Assembly: GCA_018883305.1 (NCBI GenBank)
Contig: VEQI01000015.1
Span: 1-20,223, forward strand
Reading direction: 5' to 3'
Source of the DNA: Limnohabitans sp.
Lineage (GTDB): Bacteria; Pseudomonadota; Gammaproteobacteria; Burkholderiales; Burkholderiaceae_C
Length of the DNA stretch: 20,223 nt
The translations under genes were made by a program, and so were the position numbers. Below the pieces are notes generated by a model. The model was not told the origin of the DNA. It was given only the letters and a program-made list of their open reading frames with translations, and made no database searches. How positions within the stretch are numbered: position 1 is the first letter of the stretch; each line of letters begins with the position of its first letter. Positions 14,663-20,223 of the stretch are shown here, piece after piece.

Positions 14663-15883
14663 ATGGATACCACACCGCACTTTCCCATTTACATGGACTA
14701 TGGGGCCACCACCCCGGTCGACCCGCGCGTGGTCGACGCCATGATTCCCTGGTTGCGCGAGCACTTCGGCAACCCGGCTTCTCGCAGCCACGCCTGGGGT
14801 TGGGAAGCTGAAGAAGCCGTTGAGCAAGCCCGTGCCGAGGTGGCTGCCCTGATTGGCGCGGACCCGCGTGAAATTGTTTGGACCTCCGGTGCCACCGAGT
14901 CCAACAACCTGGCGCTCAAGGGCGCGGCGCATTTTTATCAGTCCAAAGGCAAGCACCTCATCACCGTCAAGACCGAGCACAAGGCCGTGCTGGACACCAT
15001 GCGCGAGCTGGAGCGTCAAGGCTTTGAGGTCACCTACCTGGACGTGCAGGCCGATGGCCTGATTGACATGCAAGCCTTGCGTGACGCCATGCGCCCGGAC
15101 ACCATTCTGGTCAGCGTCATGTTCGTCAACAACGAGATTGGCGTCATTCAAGACATCCCCGCCATTGGCACGTTGTGCCGTGAACGCGGCGTGCTGTTTC
15201 ATGTGGACGCCGCGCAAGCCACCGGCAAGGTGGAGATCAACCTGGCACAGTTGCCGGTGGATCTCATGAGCCTGGCCTCGCACAAGACCTACGGTCCCAA
15301 GGGCATTGGTGCGCTGTATGTGCGCCGCAAGCCGCGCGTGCGTCTGGAGGCGCAAATGCACGGGGGCGGCCATGAGCGCGGCATGCGCAGCGGCACGCTG
15401 CCCACCCACCAGTGCGTGGGCATGGGTGAGGCTTTCCGCATTGCCCGCCTGGAAATGGCGCAAGACCTGGCCAAGGCGCGCGCCCTGCATGAACGTCTGG
15501 TCAAAGGTCTGCAAGACATCGAGCAGGTGTTCATCAACGGACACCTGGAAAAGCGGGTGCCGCACAACCTCAACATCAGTTTCAATTATGTGGAGGGTGA
15601 GTCGCTCATCATGGGCATCAAGGGCCTGGCGGTGTCTTCCGGTTCGGCCTGTACCTCGGCCAGCCTGGAGCCCAGCTATGTGCTGCGTGCCCTGGGGCGT
15701 AGCGACGAATTGGCGCACAGCAGTCTGCGTATCACGATTGGCCGCTTCACCACCGAGGCGGACATTGACTACGCCGTTGACACCATTCGTCAAAACGTCG
15801 CCAAGCTGCGCGACTTGAGCCCCTTGTGGGACATGTACAAAGAGGGCATCGACCTCAGCACCATCCAGTGGGCCGCGCATTAA
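14663..15883 (+). CDS. iscS: Cysteine desulfurase IscS
   Basis: IscS is the PLP enzyme that takes sulfur from cysteine and passes it as persulfide to IscU and other acceptors. At 406 residues it matches the E. coli protein closely. PIYMDYGATTPVDPRV is the N-terminal signature. H207-K208 in ASHKTYGPKG contains the PLP lysine. C330 in SSGSACTSASLEPS is the persulfide-forming cysteine, on the long flexible loop typical of the IscS group. The C-terminus (LWDMYKEGIDLSTIQWAAH) is the conserved IscU-contacting end. The ribosome site before the ATG at 14663 is weak; coupling to iscR expression is likely through the shared transcript. Confidence 0.97.
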   Translation: MDTTPHFPIYMDYGATTPVDPRVVDAMIPWLREHFGNPASRSHAWGWEAEEAVEQARAEVAALIGADPREIVWTSGATESNNLALKGAAHFYQSKGKHLITVKTEHKAVLDTMRELERQGFEVTYLDVQADGLIDMQALRDAMRPDTILVSVMFVNNEIGVIQDIPAIGTLCRERGVLFHVDAAQATGKVEINLAQLPVDLMSLASHKTYGPKGIGALYVRRKPRVRLEAQMHGGGHERGMRSGTLPTHQCVGMGEAFRIARLEMAQDLAKARALHERLVKGLQDIEQVFINGHLEKRVPHNLNISFNYVEGESLIMGIKGLAVSSGSACTSASLEPSYVLRALGRSDELAHSSLRITIGRFTTEADIDYAVDTIRQNVAKLRDLSPLWDMYKEGIDLSTIQWAAH

Positions 15884-15922
15884 GCGCCTTCCGCACTGGG
15901 TTCAGAGATCAGGGAGTTTGGT

Positions 15923-16309
15923 ATGGCATACAGCGAAAAGGTCATCGACCACTATGAAAACCCGCGCAATGTGGGTTCGTTTGACAAAGGTGATGAATCC
16001 GTGGGCACCGGCATGGTGGGTGCACCTGCCTGTGGCGACGTGATGAAGTTGCAGATCAAGGTCAACCCCAGCACCGGCGTGATTGAAGACGCCCGCTTCA
16101 AGACCTATGGGTGTGGCTCGGCCATTGCCTCGTCCTCTTTGGTGACTGAGTGGGTCAAGGGCAAGACGCTGGACGAGGCTGCGGCCCTCAAGAACACCCA
16201 GATTGCCGAAGAACTGGCGCTGCCGCCCGTCAAGATCCATTGCTCCATCCTGGCCGAAGACGCCATCAAGGCAGCCGTGGACGACTACAAAAAGAAGCAC
16301 GCACCCTGA
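15923..16309 (+). CDS. iscU: Fe-S cluster scaffold protein IscU
   Basis: IscU is the scaffold on which 2Fe-2S clusters are built with sulfur from IscS. The protein has 128 residues. The three cluster cysteines are C37 (in PACGD, with D39), C64 (YGCGSA) and C107 (KIHCSILAED). The HscA recognition motif LPPVK lies at 100-104, consistent with the hscBA genes downstream. AGGGAG at 15911-15916 lies 6 bases before the ATG. It is 39 bases after iscS and 7 bases before iscA. Confidence 0.97.
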   Translation: MAYSEKVIDHYENPRNVGSFDKGDESVGTGMVGAPACGDVMKLQIKVNPSTGVIEDARFKTYGCGSAIASSSLVTEWVKGKTLDEAAALKNTQIAEELALPPVKIHCSILAEDAIKAAVDDYKKKHAP

Positions 16310-16316
16310 GGCAGGC

Positions 16317-16640
16317 ATGGCAGTTACCCTGACCGAGGCCGCCGCGCGGCACGTCACCCGTTACCTGACCAAGCGTGGCAAGGGCCTGGGTGTTCGCCTG
16401 GGCGTGAAGACCACCGGCTGCTCCGGCCTGGCCTACAAGCTGGAATACGTGGACGACATGGCCCCCGAGGACGTGGTGTTTGAAGGCCACGGCGTGAAGG
16501 TGATCATCGACCCCAAGAGCCTGGCGTATATCGACGGCACAGAGCTGGACTTTGTGCGTGAAGGCCTGAACGAAGGTTTTCGCTTCAACAACCCCAATGA
16601 GCGCGACCGCTGCGGCTGCGGCGAGTCCTTCCGCGTCTGA
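16317..16640 (+). CDS. iscA: A-type Fe-S carrier protein IscA
   Basis: IscA is an A-type carrier (HesB/YadR/YfhF family) that takes clusters or iron to target proteins. The protein has 107 residues. The three invariant cysteines are C35 (TTGCSGLAY), C99 and C101 (RCGCGESF). The ATG at 16317 is chosen because GAGG (16308-16311, overlapping the iscU stop) lies 5 bases before it and the protein then begins MAVTLTEAAA as in the family. The open frame reaches further back into iscU, but that part is not IscA-like. The stop shares a base with the hscB start. Confidence 0.96.
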   Translation: MAVTLTEAAARHVTRYLTKRGKGLGVRLGVKTTGCSGLAYKLEYVDDMAPEDVVFEGHGVKVIIDPKSLAYIDGTELDFVREGLNEGFRFNNPNERDRCGCGESFRV

Positions 16641-17185
16641 TGTCGGCAGCGTCTTCCGCGCTGCCCGAACTGGCCGCCGACGATTTCACCCTGTTTGAGT
16701 TGCCGCAACGACATGCCCTGTCCGCGGCTGACTTGGATGCGCGGTGGAAACAATTGCTGCGTCAGGCACACCCGGACAAATTTGCAGCACAAGGTGCCGC
16801 GGCGCAACGGGTGGCCATGCAATGGTCTGTGCGCATCAATGAGGCTTACCAGCGCCTCAAGGACCCACTGCGACGTGCGGCTTACCTGTGTGAATTGCAA
16901 GGCGCGGCCATTCAGGCCGAGAGCAACACCGCCATGCCAGCCGCTTTTTTGATGCAGCAAATGGCCTGGCGCGAATCTCTGGATGGTGCGCAAGACCTGT
17001 CAGCACTGGAGGCCTTGCATGACGAGGTGAGCCAGGCACGCCGCGAGGCTCTGGCGCACTGCCAGTCCTTGCTGGATGTGGACCACGACGCGGCGGCTGC
17101 AGCGCAGCAAGTCCGCGCCCTGATGTTCATCGAGCGGTTTTTGCGCGACGTTGAAACCCGGATGGACGGTGTGGACCTTCGCTAA
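16640..17185 (+). CDS. hscB: Fe-S assembly co-chaperone HscB (J-protein)
   Basis: HscB is the J-domain co-chaperone that brings IscU to HscA and stimulates its ATPase. The protein has 181 residues. The J domain covers about residues 14-85 with the essential HPD at 44-46 (QAHPDKF). The C-terminal part (about 95-175) is the three-helix IscU-binding domain, with FLMQQMAWRESL at its start. The start codon overlaps the iscA stop by one base (TGATG), a coupling arrangement. hscA follows after 17 bases. Confidence 0.94.
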   Translation: MSAASSALPELAADDFTLFELPQRHALSAADLDARWKQLLRQAHPDKFAAQGAAAQRVAMQWSVRINEAYQRLKDPLRRAAYLCELQGAAIQAESNTAMPAAFLMQQMAWRESLDGAQDLSALEALHDEVSQARREALAHCQSLLDVDHDAAAAAQQVRALMFIERFLRDVETRMDGVDLR

Positions 17186-17202
17186 CAGCGACAATAGCGT
17201 TC

Positions 17203-19059
17203 ATGGCGCTGTTACAGATTTCTGAACCGGGGCAGGCCCCCGACCCCCATCAACGACGCATCGCCGTTGGCATTGACCTGGGCACCACCCATTCCCTGGT
17301 GGCCAGTGTGCGTCATGGCGTGGCTGAGTGTTTGCCCGACGGTGAAGGCCGTGTCATTCTGCCCTCCGTGGTGCGCTACCTGGAAGGAGGCGGGCGGCAA
17401 ATCGGCCACGCCGCCCTGGCCTCGCAGGCCGAAGACCCGGCCAACACGCTGGTGTCCGTCAAGCGCTTCATGGGGCGTGGTTTGAGCGACATTGCCCACC
17501 GTGAGAAGTTGCCCTACCAGTTTGTCGAGAAGGCCGGCATGTTGTCCCTGCACACCCGTGCCGGAGAAAAATCGCCGGTGGAGGTCAGCGCTGAAATTCT
17601 GGCCACGCTGCGTTACCGCGCGGAAGACACCTTCAATGACGATTTATATGGTGCGGTCATCACCGTGCCGGCCTACTTTGACGATGCACAACGCCAAGCC
17701 ACCAAGGACGCTGCTCAACTCGCAGGCCTGAATGTGCTGCGTCTCATCAATGAGCCCACGGCGGCAGCCATTGCTTATGGTTTGGACCATGCCAGTGAGG
17801 GTGTGTACGCCATCTACGATTTGGGCGGTGGCACCTTTGACATTTCCATCCTTCGTCTCACGCAGGGCGTGTTTGAAGTGTTGTCCACCGGTGGTGACTC
17901 TGCCTTGGGCGGTGATGACTACGACCGAGCCCTGGCAGACTGGGTGTTGTCCCAATCCGGCCGTGCTGCACACACGCCCCAGGACAAAGCTGCATTGATG
18001 GTGGCTGCGCGCGCTTGCAAAGAAGCCTTGTCCACGCAAGACCGAGTGATGTTTCAAACCACCTTGTCAGACGGTGCCCTTCACCATGAGGTCACGCGTG
18101 AACAGTTTGAAGCCACCACCCAGTCGCTCACTCAGCGAACGCTCAGCGCCGTGCGCAAGGCCCTGCGTGATGCCAAGGTGGCCGCCGATGATGTGCAAGG
18201 TGTGGTGATGGTGGGCGGTTCCACACGCATGCCTCACATCCCCCTGGCCGTGGGCCAATTGCTCGGTCGCCAACCCTTGACCGACTTGAACCCCGACGAG
18301 GTGGTGGCCCTGGGTGCTGCCATCCAGGCCAATCAGTTGGCCGGCAACAACCCCGAAGGTGAATTGCTGTTGCTGGACGTGATTCCGCTGTCCTTGGGCA
18401 TTGAAACCATGGGTGGTCTGGTGGAGCGCATCGTGCCACGCAACCAGACCATTCCCACCGCCATGGCGCAAGACTTCACCACCTATCGCGATGGTCAGAC
18501 GGCCCTGGCCCTGCACGTGGTGCAAGGTGAGCGTGATCTGGTGGCCGACTGCCGCAGCCTGGCGCGCTTTGAGTTGCGTGGCATTCCGCCCATGGCCGCG
18601 GGTGCGGCCCGCATTCGTGTCACCTTCACGGTGGATGCAGATGGCTTGCTGCAAGTTAGCGCGAAGGAGCAGGGCAGTGGGGTGGAAGCCAGCATTGAAG
18701 TCAAGCCCTCCTACGGCTTGAGTGACGACGACATCGCCCGCATGCTGCAAGACAGCTTCAGCACCGCAGAGCAAGACATGAAGGCCCGTGCGCTGGCCGA
18801 GGCTCGGCTGGATGCTGATCGACTTTGGCTGGCCACGCAAAGTGCGTTGCAATCGGATGGTGATGTCCTCAGTGACGCCGAGCGCCAAGCCATTGAAGCC
18901 CTGATGGCCGCTGCCCTGCAAGCCAAATCCCTGGAAGACACTGCTGCCATTGAGGCCGCCACCGAAGCCCTGGCCAAGGGCACCGAAGCCTTTGCCGCCA
19001 TGCGGATGAACCGTGGCATTCAGCAAGCGCTGTCGGGCCAACACATCGAGACCTTGTGA
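17203..19059 (+). CDS. hscA: Fe-S assembly chaperone HscA (Hsp70 family)
   Basis: HscA is the specialised Hsp70 that helps release clusters from IscU by binding its LPPVK motif. The protein has 618 residues, against 616 in E. coli. The ATPase domain shows GIDLGTTHSLVA from residue 23, VPAYFDDAQRQATKDAA, RLINEPTAAAIAYGLD, and YDLGGGTFDISIL. The linker is replaced by LLLDVIPLSLGIETMGG, entering the beta-sandwich substrate domain. A helical lid follows to the end. No clear ribosome site precedes the ATG at 17203. The stop overlaps the fdx start by one base. Confidence 0.96.
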   Translation: MALLQISEPGQAPDPHQRRIAVGIDLGTTHSLVASVRHGVAECLPDGEGRVILPSVVRYLEGGGRQIGHAALASQAEDPANTLVSVKRFMGRGLSDIAHREKLPYQFVEKAGMLSLHTRAGEKSPVEVSAEILATLRYRAEDTFNDDLYGAVITVPAYFDDAQRQATKDAAQLAGLNVLRLINEPTAAAIAYGLDHASEGVYAIYDLGGGTFDISILRLTQGVFEVLSTGGDSALGGDDYDRALADWVLSQSGRAAHTPQDKAALMVAARACKEALSTQDRVMFQTTLSDGALHHEVTREQFEATTQSLTQRTLSAVRKALRDAKVAADDVQGVVMVGGSTRMPHIPLAVGQLLGRQPLTDLNPDEVVALGAAIQANQLAGNNPEGELLLLDVIPLSLGIETMGGLVERIVPRNQTIPTAMAQDFTTYRDGQTALALHVVQGERDLVADCRSLARFELRGIPPMAAGAARIRVTFTVDADGLLQVSAKEQGSGVEASIEVKPSYGLSDDDIARMLQDSFSTAEQDMKARALAEARLDADRLWLATQSALQSDGDVLSDAERQAIEALMAAALQAKSLEDTAAIEAATEALAKGTEAFAAMRMNRGIQQALSGQHIETL

Positions 19060-19397
19060 TGACCACCATCAAAATTCTGCCGCACCCTGAGCTCTGCCCC
19101 CAGGGCGCGGAAATTCAATCCTTGCCTGGCAACACCTTGTGCGAGGCCTTGCTGGACAACCACATTGCCATCGAGCATGCTTGCGACCAAAGTTGTGCTT
19201 GCACCACCTGTCATGTCATCGTGCGTGAGGGTTTCAACAGCTTGCCTGCTGCCGAGGAAAACGAGGAAGATCTGCTGGACCGCGCCTGGGGCCTGGAGCC
19301 CCATTCAAGGCTGAGCTGTCAGGTCATGGTGAGCAATACCCCGCTCACCATTGAAATCCCGCGCTACACCATCAACCACGCCCGTGAAAATCACTGA
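19059..19397 (+). CDS. fdx: Isc-type 2Fe-2S ferredoxin
   Basis: This is the adrenodoxin-like ferredoxin of the isc operon, 112 residues, which supplies electrons for cluster assembly. Cluster ligands are C42, C48, C51 and C87 (HACDQSCACTTC and RLSCQV). An additional C46 is also usual in this group. I start at the ATG at 19059, which overlaps the hscA stop (TGATG); a GTG one codon earlier is the alternative. E. coli has iscX next, but no iscX-like frame follows here: dnaQ starts 8 bases after the stop. Confidence 0.95.
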   Translation: MTTIKILPHPELCPQGAEIQSLPGNTLCEALLDNHIAIEHACDQSCACTTCHVIVREGFNSLPAAEENEEDLLDRAWGLEPHSRLSCQVMVSNTPLTIEIPRYTINHARENH

Positions 19398-19405
19398 GAG
19401 CCGCC

Positions 19406-20119
19406 ATGCGCCAGATCATCCTTGATACGGAAACCACAGGTCTGTCAGCGGAAAACGGTGACCGCATCATCGAGATTGGCTGCGTGGAACTGTTGCACCG
19501 CAAGCTTTCCGGTAACAACAAGCATTTCTACCTCAACCCCGAGCGTGACAGCCACGAAGACGCGCTCAAGGTGCACGGCATCAGCAATGAATTTTTGAAA
19601 GACAAGCCCAAGTTCGCTGACATTGCCGACGCCTTGCTCGACTACGTGCAGGGTGCTGAAATCATCATCCACAACGCTTCGTTTGACATTGGCTTTTTGA
19701 ACAAAGAACTCGAGCTGCTGGGCAAGCCCGCCTTCACCACCTGCGTGCAAAGCGTGACCGACAGCTTGGTCATGGCCAAGGAAATGTTCCCAGGCAAACG
19801 CAATTCGCTGGATGCCTTGTGTGACCGCTTAGAAGTCGACAACTCGGGCCGTACCCTGCACGTTGCGCTGCTGGACGCCGAACTGCTGGCCGACGTGTAC
19901 ATCAACATCACGCGCGGACAAGACGCTTTGCTGATGGCGGCGGAAAGCACCGACACGGGCCACGGCAACACCCAGCTGGCCGACATCAGCCAGCTCAAGC
20001 TGCCCGTCATCCGCGCCACGGAACAAGAGCTGACCCAACACGAAGACGTGCTGGCGCAACTCGACAAAGCCAGCGGTGGAAAAACCGTCTGGCGAAGCCA
20101 GGAAAATTCTGTGGCATAA
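19406..20119 (+). CDS. dnaQ: DNA polymerase III epsilon subunit (3'-5' proofreading exonuclease)
   Basis: DnaQ is the proofreading subunit of the replicative polymerase core. The protein has 237 residues, close to the 243 of E. coli. The DEDDh exonuclease signature is complete: D7 and E9 in LDTETTGL (Exo I), D94 in HNASFDIGFLN (Exo II), and H152 with D157 in LHVALLDAELLADVY (Exo III). The C-terminal part after about residue 185 is the flexible tail that binds the alpha subunit. The ATG is only 8 bases after fdx, with a weak GAG ribosome site, so dnaQ may be read through from the isc operon. tRNA-Val follows 25 bases after the stop. Confidence 0.95.
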   Translation: MRQIILDTETTGLSAENGDRIIEIGCVELLHRKLSGNNKHFYLNPERDSHEDALKVHGISNEFLKDKPKFADIADALLDYVQGAEIIIHNASFDIGFLNKELELLGKPAFTTCVQSVTDSLVMAKEMFPGKRNSLDALCDRLEVDNSGRTLHVALLDAELLADVYINITRGQDALLMAAESTDTGHGNTQLADISQLKLPVIRATEQELTQHEDVLAQLDKASGGKTVWRSQENSVA

Positions 20120-20144
20120 TCATGGTCTTTCCAGCGATGGGAAA

Positions 20145-20219
20145 GGGCGATTAGCTCAGCGGTAGAGCACTGCATTCACACTGCAGGGGTCACATGTTCG
20201 ATCCATGTATCGCCCACCA
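20145..20219 (+). tRNA. tRNA-Val (anticodon CAC), with encoded CCA
   Basis: The full cloverleaf can be drawn. The acceptor arm pairs GGGCGAT (20145-20151) with ATCGCCC (20209-20215). The D stem is GCTC/GAGC. The anticodon stem CTGCA/TGCAG encloses loop TTCACAC with anticodon CAC at 20177-20179. The T stem ACATG/CATGT encloses TTCGATC. The discriminator is A and CCA is encoded. It would read GTG valine codons. It lies 25 bases after dnaQ and may share its transcript. Confidence 0.95.
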
Positions 20220-20223
20220 ATAT

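Noticed and set aside
14555..15880. Long open frame (441 codons) opposite iscS
   Set aside because: It is antisense to iscS, whose catalytic residues are intact. The composition is typical of shadow frames.
1..20223. A mobile element, defence island, CRISPR array or new multi-gene system
   Set aside because: All genes are recognisable housekeeping or metabolic families in conserved pairings. No transposase, integrase, direct-repeat array or block of unknown genes is visible.

Overview
The window reads as an ordinary chromosomal segment of a betaproteobacterium, most like a member of the Comamonadaceae (Burkholderiales). I infer this from the protein sequences, the GC-rich coding sequence and the gene pairings. 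It holds 18 protein genes (the first one 5'-truncated) and one tRNA. There is no insertion sequence, prophage, CRISPR array or rRNA, and no gene-free stretch longer than about 190 bases. I found no clearly new multi-gene system.

Region 1 (1-5111, + strand) is a propionyl-CoA/methylmalonyl-CoA operon. It runs meaB (mutase-protecting GTPase, truncated at the left edge), the propionyl-CoA carboxylase beta and alpha subunits, and a small VOC protein that may be the methylmalonyl-CoA epimerase of the pathway. The mutase gene is not in view and may lie just upstream. Region 2 (5201-7374, + strand) is a translationally coupled pair: an M20 amidohydrolase and a secreted Bug/TctC solute receptor with no TctA/TctB transporter genes beside it.

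Region 3 (7400-9489, - strand) has an intracellular PHB depolymerase (phaZ) with a basic, alanine-rich C-terminal tail. Its stop overlaps the TTG start of a soluble RnfB-like ferredoxin. The phaZ upstream region carries two TGC/GCA palindromes resembling PhaR operators, plus a 22-base inverted repeat. Region 4 (9663-13895) holds a LigB/YgiD-type dioxygenase, convergent with an aromatic amino acid aminotransferase, which is in turn divergent from uvrB.

Region 5 (14086-19397, + strand) is a complete isc operon for iron-sulfur cluster assembly: iscR-iscS-iscU-iscA-hscB-hscA-fdx. Two IscR type-1-like sites precede iscR, which suggests the usual negative feedback by holo-IscR. No iscX follows fdx. 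Instead dnaQ (DNA polymerase III epsilon) follows within 8 bases, then tRNA-Val(CAC) at the right edge. The cluster machinery would supply the Fe-S proteins of the cell, including IscR and the RnfB-like protein seen here.
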